Assembly (NCBI GenBank): GCA_001683735.1
Contig: LUGG01000002.1
Span: forward strand, 1,488,001-1,552,000
Direction of reading: 5' to 3'
DNA: 64,000 bases
Source: Grifola frondosa
Lineage: Eukaryota > Basidiomycota > Agaricomycetes > Polyporales > Grifolaceae
The notes beneath the pieces are model-generated. The model saw nothing but the letters and a program-made list of their open reading frames with translations, made no database searches and had not been told where the DNA came from. The position numbers were made by a program, and so were the translations under genes. Positions 33,001 to 45,087 of the stretch are shown in pieces; positions within the stretch are counted from its first letter, which is position 1, and every line of letters starts with the position of its first letter.

Positions 33001-36000
33001 GCCGGTACGCACGTTCCAAAGGGCTAGCCAAAAGAGTTACGCTGGATGAAGCAACATTTACACCGCCCGCTTTACGTTCTAGTTCAAGATTTCTCGCGCG
33101 CTCCACATATTCTTTCCATACCGAAGATGTTCTGTTCGGTCGGGAGCTAATGATCTGCTGGGTATTATTGACGTGAAGAGGTAGATCGGACACGGGACAT
33201 TGAGGCAATACTCCAAACATGTCACACATTTGTCCCATTTCCATCCGACATTTCGTGGTACGTTTTCCTGCGCTGTCCGGAGAATCTTCCAGCAGGTCCA
33301 CGATTTCTTGTTCGGTGATGCCACCCAATACACTATCGAACGAAGGTTCGTCTTGTGTTACATCCGCAACACCGCCTATGCTCGCTGGCATCTCCATGCG
33401 TAACTCATCAGCTCGTCGTTGTGATGCGAAATCATCCCGGCGTCGTGACATTCGTACAGTACGTTCATATTCTTCATCACTTCCATGTGCTCAGGGGCAA
33501 AATTGGTATTTGAGAAAGCGTGATGCCACGTAACGTCCATTTCCTTTAGATCTTTGCCGGTTCTCCATCCTTGAGGCGCAAACAACATCATCATCGTCAT
33601 ACAATACTCTTCCCTGTCACCACATTCCTGCCTAGGCAAAGTACCGCCCAAAAAATTGAGGACGTACTGATTGTTGCCACGTAATAGCACCACCCCATGC
33701 GTGTTGGCGGACGGATGGCCGGAAGTGAATCGATAAATGTCTTTGGAGTCAGGTTCTACTACATCCTCTTCACACTCTGAATTCTCATCGCCAGAAGAAG
33801 AATTGGAAACATGATCCGTATCCGTCAAGAAGGGCTCGTCAAGTTTGTGCTTAGCGCGTAACGGACAAACATCCGTCTTTTTAAGGTAATCGTACAAGCT
33901 CCACTTCGCAAATCGGACAGGTCTGAAGCAGTAATCATTAACACGACTCGCAGGTATAATCGATCCTGCCTTTTTCGCGACGACAACTTTCTCGCCTACA
34001 TCAGGTTCAGAAATGAATCTTTTGTCAGCCGGAAAACCGGTGTCAACCGCCCGGTAGAAATACGTTCGCCAATAAAACGTCTTAAACATACGGTCGGTAT
34101 AATGGTCGGGGTGACCGAGCAGGTAGGCACATGCCGCGGGTCCCCCCGTCTCCTGTGTGGCAGTGAGCGCATTCACAATCTTTGAAATCAGCCGACGTGC
34201 GTTGTCCATACGCGTATCCCCATTATCTATCAACAGAGTGCTGTTTCGTTCCAGAACGGTGCGCACGGTGTCAAAGAACGTGTGAGTATTCAGACTGGTT
34301 TTTGTGACATAATCAGTAACATATGCGATAACCGCCTTCACCTGCGTACCCGAAAGCAAACATGTAACGTCAGAGTTGCATCTTAACACATAACTCAACA
34401 CTGGATGATATGTGTTGATCCAAGCTTCATTTTTTTTTAGACGGATGGCGCCACTCTCGGGATCAACGACCGATCGTGGATATAAGTCTCGGGGAAACCG
34501 GGCACGGCATATTTTATGTTTGCCTCGCAAACAGCCTTTTCGATGCGTAGAATCATGCCTATTAGATAGGTACACTATCTCATCTGTCTTATCCAGCATA
34601 GACTTATACCACGTATTTAGAGCGGCGTCGTCCATATCAGAATCAGGGGGATGGGCATACAGGTAGTCGGGTCGTGGTACCCATTCATCTTTCGGTTCTT
34701 AGCACGGGAAACGTCGCCATCCCTGATCTCGATTCGAGCTGCGACATCCTCTCCATCACCATTTGAGTAATCGCCCGTCTGACATGACTCTAACCAGGTG
34801 ACAAGCCGTGCCCTAAAACCGGGATCATTCAACACTCGATCTCGAATGTCCTGAGGACTAACGCAAGATGCGATCCAAAGAAGCAAATGAAGATGCAACG
34901 TGAGTCGACCTTGTGACTCCACGGTGCCATAATATGACCTAGTCTTCCCGAACAAGCCAGGCTTGTCATCGCCCGCTCTCAGAATATGTTGTATGAAGGC
35001 GGTGACTATTACATGAAAAAAACGAGCACATGCGACGGGATTGGATGCGATAGCACGCAAGCAATCCCACGGCAACGGTATGTCTGGCTCACTACTCATC
35101 AGGTCAATTTCCTCACCACAATAATATAAACATAGCGGATGCTTAATGTCAACCGGTGCGAATGTAATAAAAAAAACGGGGACTCCTAGAGCAATAATCA
35201 ATGACTTAATCTCCGTTCTCTGATATTTTCGGCTAGTTGCCGATCCTTGCACATGGCCCGCTACGTGGTCGACGATAGACATCAATTCGAAACACCTCTT
35301 TTCCTCCTCGGTCTGCGACTGCACATATTCGCCATGACGACCACGCTCGATGAGTCCATCTAGCGCGGCGAGATTCAGATTCATAATCTTATCCACAACT
35401 GCAGGAAAGTTTTTACGAGAGGTTAGCAAATATCCACCATGGGTGCTAGATCTTATTTGCTCATGATTGAATGCCATGAACGGGAAGCACTCGTCTGTCT
35501 GAAATCGACGATCAGCATACATCAACAAATGACGGACGTGCATAATACGATCCAGCCGGGTACGTATTCTGACGTTTTCAAACCCGCCCAGGCCGTAGGG
35601 AAATAGCCATGGAAACATGCCAGGATACAAAGCTGGATTGTGATAAATCGACTCTGGCTGTGGCTCATGTCCGTACGCCAATACTTTACCACCGTTGTCA
35701 AAATAGCGCAACGCCGTGGATATTTTCTGATCGTATGTCATTCCAGCATACTCCGTGCCAGTTAGGCCATGAACCGCAAACGAACACGGGCCTGTCTCCG
35801 TGCCCCTTTCCACCTCTGCGTCGAAAACCGACAGACTTTCCGCGGGGAGTTCGCCGTCGGCGGAATGGTGAACAACACATACCGGAGGTTCACCATCCGG
35901 GTATGTAGCGATATTTGTCAACGATATCTCGATATCCTGATAATCTGAATGATTGTTACGTAGCCACACCAACCCATCGTACACTATCTGTCTACGTACT

Positions 36001-36963
36001 ATAAACGGGGTACGCCGCATATCCAGCGGTGTCGGAGGGCACGGTCCTACGAACAATATCGCAAGGCACTCATCCAATTCATGACACGCCGGAGGCAGTG
36101 TGCGAAACACCTTCGCCACTGGTTGCGAAAACATGACGGCGTTTCGCACATAACTTACGCTGACCCTTATTGACCTTAGTAACGAAGAAATTGTGTCGAA
36201 CCTTGGCCATGATCAGCCTCTCCAGAAAGTTTGCATCCGCAAGTACCTTGGGCACTGCACCCACCCATAGCCCATTCGCCAGTGCCTCTCTCGGAAGCTT
36301 CTTACGTTTCACCCCATTCGCACACGGGCAGCAGATGTCTACCATATTATCCTTGCCCAATCCTGTAATAGCAGGCTCATACAACACCGGACCTGCCACC
36401 TCGACAGAAGGGTCCGTACCCCTCCTCCGCTCAGTCCTCGTAACGCCCTCGCCCTTTCGCACCAACATCTCCAACTCCAATTCGCACAACCGAATTGACC
36501 TCAAGCCTTTGACTAAGGTAAGCCTACCACACACTACGCACGGCCGCTCGCCCAACTCAGATGGAGAGAACGCGGCACACCATTCACGAACGACGTCAGC
36601 ATGGTCACGAGCATTGAGAGGTATGGGCGGAAAATGATCCAACGTAGCTGACGAGAACGATGATTGAGTTAAGGGAGCATGCACACGATGCACGCGAAAA
36701 CGCGCAAAAGAGTTCACACAATCTACTGTACAACCGTGGTCTCGGAGCACAGGGCGAAGGTACGCCAGCGTCCGCTGTTCGCGCGGCACTGAAACACGGT
36801 GTGTTTTCGCCAAACACAACAACAATCGCAGAGGCAGTCGTGAAGATAACATGGTCATGGGCACCTGGAATATCAACTCATTCTCTGCCACAGTAAAGGG
36901 CCAATCACAGTGAGAGACACTGTCCACATATTCGTACCACACATTCCTTGTGTCACGCAACAC
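30062..36963 (-). mobile_element. Helitron, protein-coding core
   Basis: The region encodes all hallmarks of an autonomous Helitron: a HUH-type Rep, a two-tyrosine motif and a PIF1-type helicase, in that order on the minus strand. These elements move as rolling circles and insert between A and T with no target duplication. I could not place the 5' TC and 3' hairpin-CTRR ends with confidence, so the true element is longer than this. It may include accessory genes down to about 19.6 kb. Confidence 0.8.
30062..36963 (-). CDS. Helitron Rep-helicase polyprotein with USP-like peptidase tail (frame-interrupted)
   Basis: In order on the minus strand: an N-terminal region with a Cys pair (CVVCG) and ANGLWVGAVPKVL; the Rep domain, with FFITFAP and the HUH motif TLHLHLLLW near 34,895; the two-Tyr motif AYVTDYVTK near 34,320; the PIF1 helicase, with Walker A GGVGGTGKS near 32,785 and Walker B VFLDEVSMV near 32,530, ending in TALSRSASLQG. 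A C-terminal region follows with DRTNWSCAYDS, Cys pairs (CEHC, CGDC), SSHFTSRV and WYHDG. This resembles a ubiquitin-specific-peptidase Cys box, zinc finger and His/Asp box. Continuity needs about seven one-base frame changes (near 36,155; 34,660; 33,445; 32,560; 31,735; 30,825; 30,280), plus an unresolved junction near 31,100-31,260. Confidence 0.8.
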
Positions 36964-37023
36964 CCCCCCCGTAGCTGAGCATTATTAAACTCGGCCGGAT
37001 CATATACAACACTAGACGCTACA

Positions 37024-37045
37024 CCCCCCAAACACAATTGGGGGG
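37024..37045. repeat. Perfect hairpin, C6AA / TTG6
   Basis: CCCCCCAA at 37,024-37,031 pairs exactly with TTGGGGGG at 37,038-37,045 across a six-base loop. It is 60-80 bases upstream of the Rep open frame. It could be a promoter element, a Helitron structural feature, or chance. Confidence 0.5.
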
Positions 37046-37413
37046 CTCATCGACGAGTGTGGTACGTTGAGCCCACACCCCACTGAACTCCCTTTCGGAC
37101 GGCAGCTCGCCCACAGGCGTCTCCTCCGAGAATACAGGGGCGCACACAGACATATGGGGTGGGTAACCCGTATTCCTAATCTTAGAAGTCAAGCCGTCAT
37201 CATAAAATAAAGCCATATTTATACGAACCCAATGGCAGCAACAAATTTGAAGTGCGGAATGCAGGCGGATTTGTTTGACAATGTAGTGCAAGACTGGAAT
37301 GGCTAACGCGCATCAGGTGTATATGTCATGCATAGCAATAACAATACATGCATACCGATACCGATGTGTGTAATGTAACAGACGAGCCGTGACGTGCAGT
37401 GGAGGTAGTTTTT

Positions 37414-37490
37414 GGGAGAGGGGAGATTCACAAAGGCCATAAGAGTGGGGAGAGGGGAGATTCACAAATTCACAAAGGCCATAAGAGGGG
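37414..37490. repeat. Two-copy tandem repeat, GGGAGAT..AAAGGCCATAAGAG
   Basis: A unit of about 33 bases occurs twice in tandem. The second copy has a small internal duplication of ATTCACAA. Confidence 0.6.
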
Positions 37491-37629
37491 CGTCGTCCAT
37501 GGCTCTCGCACGTGTCCATCGCTTCTGCACGTGACGCCAGCGTGTTTTCGTAGTTTCATAACCGATTCAGGGTGAATCGGAAACCACGATGGAGGTGGGT
37601 CGTCCTCTTTTGTCCTCTTGCGTCGGATT

Positions 37630-39165
37630 TTCAGTGTAGATGGCAAGACACATACTGACGCCACATGCGTACATCATGCCATTTTCCAGATAATTGTATG
37701 CGTATTGGGTTCTTGTTCTCCAGCGGATCCCTTGTCGCTCGTAGAGCAGCCTTCAGCGTTCCATATCGCCCGAGTGAGCTCGCAGAAGCTTGGACTCTTG
37801 GTTGTGCCTCTTGGCGCTGTACTGTGCTCATGAATATAACAGTACCATATCACTGCTGTAGGCCCCCGCTGAATGAGACGTTGATATGCCCAGCGCGGGC
37901 ATCGAAGTTCTGGATACTGCAACATCTCGAAGTGCATCTACGTTATATTTCGGGCCCACCACAGCTAATCCAATGATTGTAGATGCCAGTTTGTGCCATG
38001 CACAAACTATTACTGTTTCGTTCTCGCAACAGCAGTCGGGGATGTGCCAAGTCGACGGAAATACGCTGATCTGAAAACAATCGTCATTCGCCGAAGCCGA
38101 GTTGCAGCTCGAGTTGCTGGGTGCGGATCTGCTGTTCAAATTTGTGCCGCCCAGATACCTGTGCTCGGTGGGGTTCGACAACAGCACTTCTCCTCCAACG
38201 CTGTTTTTTCCCTTTATGCACGGCGATACCATGGCGCAGATACGTCTTCATGAATTGCTTATGTGCATGAGTTCCAATGGTCTCTCCACGCCTGCTAACG
38301 CCTTCGCTATATCTTCCTTGCCGACTGCGGCTGCCACACACAGCGATGACATACTGTATTGCTGGCAGCAGTCATTGTTGGACGAAAATTCCAGGCGGCA
38401 ACAGTTGGACGTGGACACAGGGATCCATCTCTTCTTCGTGGACCGGGTTCGTGGTGACACACGCATGGTTGAATTACAGGAATGGCCTGGCTTGGGGTGC
38501 TTCCGTCTAACCTTTACGGAATTGATCACCGCCAAAATTTGCATCAACGGTAGATACTTCCCTTTATCAGCGCTGTTCCGTCAAGCTGAAATTTCTGTTG
38601 AACATTCCCGTCAGCATCCAAACCTCCGCATTGTTGACCATGGTGGCCTTCATGGAGGCAACGTCATCGTTTGCGGTGTCGAGCAACCCCAAGCAGCATA
38701 GATATATGTCGATTATGAAGCTGTCGGTCGTCATTCGCCCTGGCTTGATATCACCAAACCCCTTTACAACGACTGCTTCTTCGTCTACATGTATGCGGAT
38801 ATTCTTTGGATCGATCTCTTCGATTCCGACGCGATCTATGTTCAACTTAATGGCGACATTCTTGATATCCAGTTCACGCCATCGTCAATATCCGCTCGAT
38901 CCTCTCGGCAGGGCGCTTTTTCAGATACTGGCTAATGGGCTGTCGCAACCGTTTAAACGTTACATGGATGAACAAGGGGACAATCAAGAAATGTTTCGAA
39001 GACGGCTCATCCGTGCTATCTCATGCCCCATTGGCTTGTGCACTACTCACCCGAAATTTTATCTCGCGATTAGACATGTTCTTTGCTAACTTGACTATGG
39101 GTGTAACTTTATCACAATTGACTGACAAAGACTCGCTGATACGAGGAATTTACGACTTGCTATGA
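37630..39165 (+). pseudogene. Decayed copy of the nucleotidyltransferase-like/kinase fusion gene
   Basis: The translated pieces follow the 3.8-6.0 kb gene from the last third of its exon 1 (HHAIFQ) to its C-terminus. Shared landmarks are VGFDNSTSPP, GDTMAQIRLHEL, ILYCW, FFVDR, HGGLHGGNVIV and YVDYEAVGRHSPW. Lesions are clear. A TGA replaces Trp after DGNTLI near 38,072. A TAG lies just before IYVDYE at 38,699. The catalytic Asp of HGD is Gly (HGGLHGGN). There are also several frame jumps. The nucleotidyltransferase motif itself is absent, so the copy is 5'-truncated. It lies between the Helitron and the Copia element. Confidence 0.8.
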
Positions 39166-39739
39166 TGGTCATACGGTGCCAGCTACATGTAGACGTGAAT
39201 TTCATAGAAAATCAGTGTCCTCATTTGACTGATTACTCCTACATGTTTCAGCTAGTTTGCACCCAACTTACAGTGTGCCGTGTCGCGTCCATATTCATTC
39301 GCGCTCTAAATAAGGAACGACTTCTTCCTATTAATGCTGGAAGCTCCTTCAACGAGCCCGATTCGCGACCACGATCTGTCCAGTAGTATATGCACTGATC
39401 TTCTCAACTCCCGGACCTTACTATGAAAAAGATCAACCCGTATGTCTGGGGAAATGTGCCATGAAAAGCTTGCCTTGACAAACGCTCCTGCAAGCGATCA
39501 AGCATCGTAATTTGTCAATAGGACAGCGCCAGGGCCTGCTCGTCCCTTCGCATAGGTTCAAACCCATCACGACTCGAACATCAAATTTAAGAAGATTGCC
39601 CTCTTTCTCAGTGGCCAAATCGTCTAGAGGCTTACCCAGAAGTTTGTCCGCCGGTGCGCTCTGCCAGACTCTCGGCCGAGGGATACATGACGGTACGTCT
39701 CTGCTTGTTCTTCGGAGAAGACGTACCTGCATAGTGTCC
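39166..39739. other. Flank of the Copia insertion
   Basis: No recognised gene. A minus-strand frame at 39,433-39,822 is open across the Copia LTR boundary, so it is not evidence of an ancestral gene as it stands. The pre-insertion sequence continues at 58,048. Confidence 0.4.
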
Positions 39740-39744
39740 AGATC
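39740..39744. repeat. Copia target-site duplication, left (AGATC)
   Basis: AGATC directly precedes the TG of the 5' LTR and is repeated at 58,043-58,047 directly after the CA of the 3' LTR. Five-base duplications are usual for LTR retrotransposons. Confidence 0.9.
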
Positions 39745-39962
39745 TGTTGAGAGTTGAGACCGCGAGACGAACACGTGATGTGACAGGCGCGCATTTGGAC
39801 GCGACGGACACTTGTAGAACACCTCAGTCGAGTACAGAGCGACTGAGGTGAGTAAAGTATTCGTATCGATAGAACGTAGACTAACGTACCGTACAGGCTA
39901 ACTGTAACAGGTACGGTACATTAATTCAGTCGAGTACAGAGCGACTGAGGCTAACTGTAACA
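39745..39962 (+). repeat. Copia 5' LTR, 218 bp
   Basis: Begins TG and ends CA. It contains a perfect 9-bp stem hairpin, CCTCAGTCG / CGACTGAGG (39,822-39,848), and a second copy of that hairpin sequence near its 3' end, plus a duplicated GGCTAACTGTAACA segment. The LTR should carry the element's promoter and polyadenylation signal. Confidence 0.95.
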
Positions 39963-39973
39963 GGTTATGAGCC
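39963..39973 (+). promoter_or_regulatory. Primer-binding site, initiator tRNA-Met anticodon arm
   Basis: GGTTATGAGCC starts directly after the LTR. It is complementary to GGCTCATAACC, the anticodon stem-loop of initiator tRNA-Met with CAT in the centre. This fits half-tRNA priming, known for copia and Ty5. Confidence 0.75.
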
Positions 39974-40170
39974 TTTAAAGTACTGCAAAGCCCGAACGCT
40001 TTAACTCGACTCGACAAGCCCGACACTTGTCTTGATCCAAACCGGCGACTGGACCATCGCCATAACATCCAAGCCGACGAGCCCGAACCTCGTCGCACTA
40101 TTATACCCCGCATACAGCCATCCATACCCCGCATATAGTCATTCATACCCCGCATATAGACATCCGAACA

Positions 40171-43100
40171 ATGGCGTCGACGCACGAGACGAAGATTCCG
40201 AACTTCACCGAGTCACAGCAACTCGACCGGACCAATTGGCTTGACTGGAAAGACCGCGTCACCACATCTGCAAAGTACGCAAGTCTTTCGGTCACCTCGA
40301 CGGCTCGAAAAGCCGCCCAGCCATTATCACGGCGACGGATGGCACCCCGGAACCCGACAGCGTCACACGCGCTGAGGCCTGGGACGATGAGGACGAGGTC
40401 TGCAAAGCAATAATGATCCTCAACATTAAACACTTCCGGAGCTCTGGCGTCACCGCTGATGGAAAGACGGCTGCCGAGATATGGAAACAACTGAAGGACA
40501 AACGTGAGCGCACCGACTCTGTGTCCCTTATGAATGCAGTCGACCACGTACGCGCTCTCAAGTACACGCCTGGCACGGACTTGTACGCGCATTTCGAAGA
40601 AATGCATTCCCGCCGCAGCTCCGCACTGGAGCTCGGCGCGACCCTCCCGACGAGCAATTCGCAGTCATCCTCTGCCGATCCATGCCACAGTCCATGCGGT
40701 CGATCACCGTACCGCTCCTCAGCAGCGCAGACCCAGACCACGTCATCAGCACTATCACCACACTCGTAGAGGAGGAGGCCCTCGCTACTGGAAACTCTCT
40801 TGACCCCATTCGCGGTGCACAAGAACAGGCGTTTCACGCGAACACCGCGAACGCGGCGCAAGGCCAACGACCCACATGCTCGTGGTGTCTCGGACGCGGG
40901 CATGCCCGCGAACAGTGCTACGTCGAAGGAGGCGGCCGCGCGGGTCAACAACCAGCTCACTGGAAGGTCGTCCCCAAAGGACGCCGAGGCTCACCGGCCG
41001 AACTCGCATCGCGAGGCACACCCTCCGCTAATGTCGCAACCACCGGAGCGACCACGGAAACCGTAGCAGCGGCGAGCGCAGCTGTGACGCAGGTGCACAA
41101 GGCACATCTCACGACTCAGCACGAGGATCCCAAGCCAGTCAACGATCCCTTCAACTACCACATATTCCTGACCAACGCTGCAATCCCTTCCGGCTACAAG
41201 TCAACCGCTACCTCCCGCTGGACGGCTCTCGCCGACTCGGGAGCAACCCACCACTACTTCACCAACCGCGAACACTTCACCGACTACGTGGCCATTGAGC
41301 CACGCGTCGGCCACGCCGCAGGGATGGGATCCACCTTCTCAATCATCGGACTGGGCACGGTCCATGCCCAGGTCGAGGTTAAGGGGAAGCCACAGATCAT
41401 CACCTTCCGCGACGCAGTGCACGCACCAGGATTGGCGGCCAATCTCATATCCCTCGCACGCATCGATCGCAGCGGCCGCCTCATCACCATGTTTGACGGC
41501 ACGCTCACTGTCTACGACCAGAACGCGAAAAATCCCGCATTCACAGGCAAGCGACTTACCACAGACCTTTACGAGGTGGCGCTCACACCTGTATCCCCGG
41601 CGAACATCCCCGCCATTGATGTCAATTACGACCCGCGTGCTATCGCCGCGGAGGACCCACGCGCCTTTGCGGCAAAGGGCTCCCCGAAGGCCGTAGATCT
41701 CGCCACCTGGCACCGACGACTGGGTCACGTCAGCGAACGCACGATCCAGCGTATGGCAGCGCAGGGCCTTGTGAACGGTCTCCACATCAAAGGGAACGGC
41801 TCAGCGCCAGGCAAGTGCGAAGATTGCATCCAAGGGAAACAAACCCGCGAACCATTCTACCCTTCCGAGGTGGAGACACAGCCTGGTGAAAGGGTCTATA
41901 TCGACCTCATGGGACGTTTCCAAGTCCCTAGCCTCGGCGGCGCTGAATATGCGCTCACCTGCAACGACGGCGGGACCTCGTACGCAGTCGCTTACCCTAT
42001 TGCATCAAAGGCGGCTGACATCACCCTCTCATGCTTCCACAATTACAGACTGATGCTGAAAACACAAACCGGCCGCGACATACGACGCGTCCGCTATGAC
42101 AACGGCAAAGAATTCGTCAACGCGAAATGGACTGAATATTTCGCCGAACATGGGATCGTCGCGGAACCTACCACGCCATACACTCCTGAACAGAATGGGG
42201 TGGCTGAACGTGGTCATCGTACTATCGGAGACCACGTACGCGCCATGCTTTTTGACGCCAAGGTACCCAACTTCCTTTGGGCTGAGGCTCTGATGTGCTG
42301 GATGTACATCCAGAACATCACCTGTTCATCCCGCCAGGACGGATTAACCCCATTCGAGCGCTGGAACGGGCACAAGCCGAACGTCTCGCACTTGCGCGCT
42401 TTCGGGAGCGTTGCATTTGCTAAGATACCAGACGCTACACGCCGGAAGCTCGACCCAAAATCGACCCGCTGCATCATGGTCGGGTACACGGAAGATGCCA
42501 ACTACCGCCTCTGGGATCCTACCGACGGAGAGCACGGGCGCGTGTTTCGGGCACGCGACGTGACCTTCGAAGAGGGTCCTGGACACCGAACGCTAACAGC
42601 GGACGGTGAACGGACGTACGACATCGGGGCCGGACTAGATGCAGCAAGCACAACCAACCCCGTCCCTGTCACCGCTATCGCCACTCCACCCGCCCAACCT
42701 CAATTGCAGAGCACCGCTCGGATCGAGGAGATCGTCGACGAAGAACCCGCCGACCCACGTCCTCCAGCTACACCACCGCCCGCACTTCCACGCCGTTCCA
42801 CGCGACTAACCAAGGCAACCCAAGCGATCAAGGACTCCAACGAAGCAGCGCAACGCGAGAAGGAAGCTCTGCTCAAGGGGGCAGCCTGGGCCAACGACCA
42901 CGTCCCTGCTCAGGCAGACCAGGGCGAGCACTTGCAATGCCCACCTCCGCAGGACAGAGCCGCGGCCTACGTAGCCATGATCGCGACGGAGGACCCAAAA
43001 CCAGCGGATTCATTCACCGGCGGCGAGACTCCCAACACCTATAAGCAGGCGATGAAGGACGACACCATCTGGGCTCCTGCGATGGCAAAAGAAATCAACG

Positions 43101-44590
43101 GCCTCTTACGCATCGGCGCATGGGAGTTGGTACCCCGCACGCCTGAAATGAACGTCGTCGGATGCCGGTGGGCATACGCCCGCAAACATGACGAAAAAGG
43201 TACCTGGAAGCCTAAGGCCCGACTCGTCGCCAAAGGTTTTCATCAAATCCCCGGCGTTGACTTCTTCGAAACCCACGCGTCCGTCGTACGCTTCGAATCT
43301 CTACGCACTATTCTCGCCACCGCTACGCACCACGACATGGCCATGGGCCAGGACGATGTCGAGAAGGCGTACTTGAACGCAACCCCCCAGGAGACGGTAT
43401 ACATGGAACAACCCCCCGGATTTGAGTCAGCTGAGTACCCTGACCATGTCTGCCGCATTTTACGCTCCCTCTACGGGCTTATGCAGTCAGGGAATGATTG
43501 GTGGAAGGACCTCGACGTTGCTTGGGAGAACTTAGGCTTCGAGCGATCCAGGGCGGACGAATGCGTGCGCGCAAGGTTCGACGAGAACGGCCTCGCTATC
43601 ACCGCTACCTACACGGACGACATTACCTCTGTAGCCACCACTGACGCAGGCTTGTCAGTAGCCCGGAAGGACATCGGAGCACGCTACCGCCTCAGTGGAG
43701 GGGGGAACTACGATTCATGCTCGGAGTCGCAGTCGAACGGGACAAGGGAACCGGGACGACGAAGCTATGCCAACGAGCGTACGCCGAACGACTCCTTCAG
43801 CGCTTTAATATGCAGGACGCTAACCCAGTCATCACCCCGCTCGAGCCCGGCAGAAGCTGTCGAAATCTGCTGAGCCAACAACCCCGAAGAGGCTCTGGAA
43901 ATGGCTTCAATCCCGTACCGCGAAGCGCTTGGAGCTATCATGTATCTCAACGTAGCCACACGCCCCGACTTATCGTACCCAGTCCAGATGCTCAGTCGAT
44001 TCATGGCTAACCCTGGCATTTCACACTGGCGGGCGCTCAAAAGAGTCTTACGCTACATCAAGGGGACCCTCGACTACGGAATCGTATACCGCAGGCCACC
44101 ATCCAGCTCGGGAGGAAAGCTCCAGCCAATTGTCTATGCCGACGCGTCACACGGCGATTGCCCCGACACAGGACGCACAACACACGGACACGTAGCTGTC
44201 ATGGCCGGCAGACCAGTCTCTTGGAGTTCGCGACGCCAGGACGTGGTGGCGTTATCGACTACTGAAGCCGAATACATCGCCGTAACTCATGCCGGACAGA
44301 CTGCCTTATGGCTCGCGAAATTCATGGAGGACATCTACATCCCCGTGGACCTACCCGTCGTCTTGAGGATGGACAGCTCGGGAGGCGAGAGCCTCGCTAC
44401 AAAATCCATGAACTACTCCCGCGTCCGACACTTGAATGTGCGCTACCACTGGCTGCGCGATGCGATCCGATTGAAGGAGCTCAGCATAATTCACATCCCG
44501 GGATCGGAGAACCCCGCAGATATATTTACGAAGGCACTGGGACCGCAGGTATTACAGAAGCACTTGGTCTTCCTGGGTATCGCGGTCTAG
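40171..44590 (+). CDS. Copia Gag-Pol polyprotein (frame-interrupted)
   Basis: Gag (from ATG 40171, TNWLDWKDRV) ends with a zinc knuckle, CSWCLGRGHAREQC. The protease has ALADSGATHH. The integrase shows HRRLGHVS...CEDCIQGK (HHCC), then VYIDLMG, VRYDNGKEF and EQNGVAERGH (DDE). Reverse transcriptase follows with KARLVAKGF, GQDDVEKAYLN and YTDDI (YxDD box). RNase H has YADASHGD and STTEAEY, ending at 44590. The long frame 40682-43873 covers the end of Gag to the RT. One-base frame changes are needed near 40,285, 40,650, 43,707 (a G run) and twice at 43,850-43,895, mostly at short homopolymers. No stop codon substitutions were noticed. Confidence 0.9.
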
Positions 44591-44596
44591 GGGGAG
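44588..44596 (+). promoter_or_regulatory. Polypurine tract
   Basis: TAGGGGGAG, overlapping the pol stop codon, sits directly before the 3' LTR. This is the usual site for plus-strand DNA priming. Confidence 0.8.
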
Positions 44597-44687
44597 TGTT
44601 GAGAGTTGAGACCGCGAGACGAACACGTGATGTGACAGGCGCGCATTTGGACGCGACGGACACTTGTAGAACACCTCAGTCGAGTAC
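44597..44687 (+). repeat. Copia 3' LTR, first 91 bp
   Basis: Identical to 39,745-39,835 of the 5' LTR, then broken by the KDZ insertion. It resumes at 57,916. Confidence 0.95.
44681..44687. repeat. KDZ target-site duplication, left (CGAGTAC)
   Basis: CGAGTAC is the last part of the LTR before the insertion and recurs at 57,909-57,915 where the LTR resumes. An eighth base differs (T against G), so the duplication is 7 bp, or 8 bp with one change. Confidence 0.9.
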
Positions 44688-44775
44688 CAGGCGTACAAGT
44701 CATATTGATACATGAGTGGTATGTGCTCACAGCACAAACACGATGTATAAACGACACTAACTACAGACCGGTCTG
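44688..44775 (+). repeat. KDZ terminal inverted repeat, left (imperfect)
   Basis: Begins CAGGCGTACAAG. The segment CACAGCACAAACACGATG then TATAAACGAC matches the reverse complement of the right end (TACAGACCAAACGCGATA then CATAAATGAC) at roughly four bases in five. The outermost bases match poorly. Confidence 0.55.
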
Positions 44776-45087
44776 TAATGTATCACGCTACAGATAGTAC
44801 CAAAAATATCAGATCGTGCTATATTAGGTAGCCCGGGTACTCCTTATTCCGGGGATCCCGTGCGATGCTCCGGGCTCGGATTCTGCACGCTGTTGATGGC
44901 GGCGAGCGCACCACCGCCTCCCCGCCCCACCGCGCGCTTTTTTTCCCGCCTCTTGATCCTCTTCGCTTCCCTCGTGCAACCCTTTTGCCACCCCTTGATC
45001 CACTCATCTCTAGATTCCTCCTATCTTCAGATTGTTTCATGATGTATAGCTCTCCGGTCCCGATGGCCTTCTTGCTCGTTTCGGTCA

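Larger units (their letters stand above)
36964..37629. other. Upstream region of the Helitron Rep gene
   Basis: No supported gene. It contains a perfect 8-bp-stem hairpin at 37,024-37,045 and a two-copy purine-rich tandem repeat at 37,414-37,490. The 5' terminus of the Helitron should lie here. Confidence 0.45.

Noticed and set aside
37019..37291. 90-codon minus-strand ORF upstream of Rep
   Set aside because: No motif, and it contains the C6/G6 hairpin; more likely promoter or terminal Helitron DNA.
39545..39560. tRNA B-box-like GGTTCAAACC
   Set aside because: No A box, acceptor stem or cloverleaf can be formed around it.
39433..39822. Minus-strand ORF of 129 codons next to the Copia element
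   Set aside because: It runs across the LTR boundary at 39,745, so part of it is retrotransposon sequence; no known motif.
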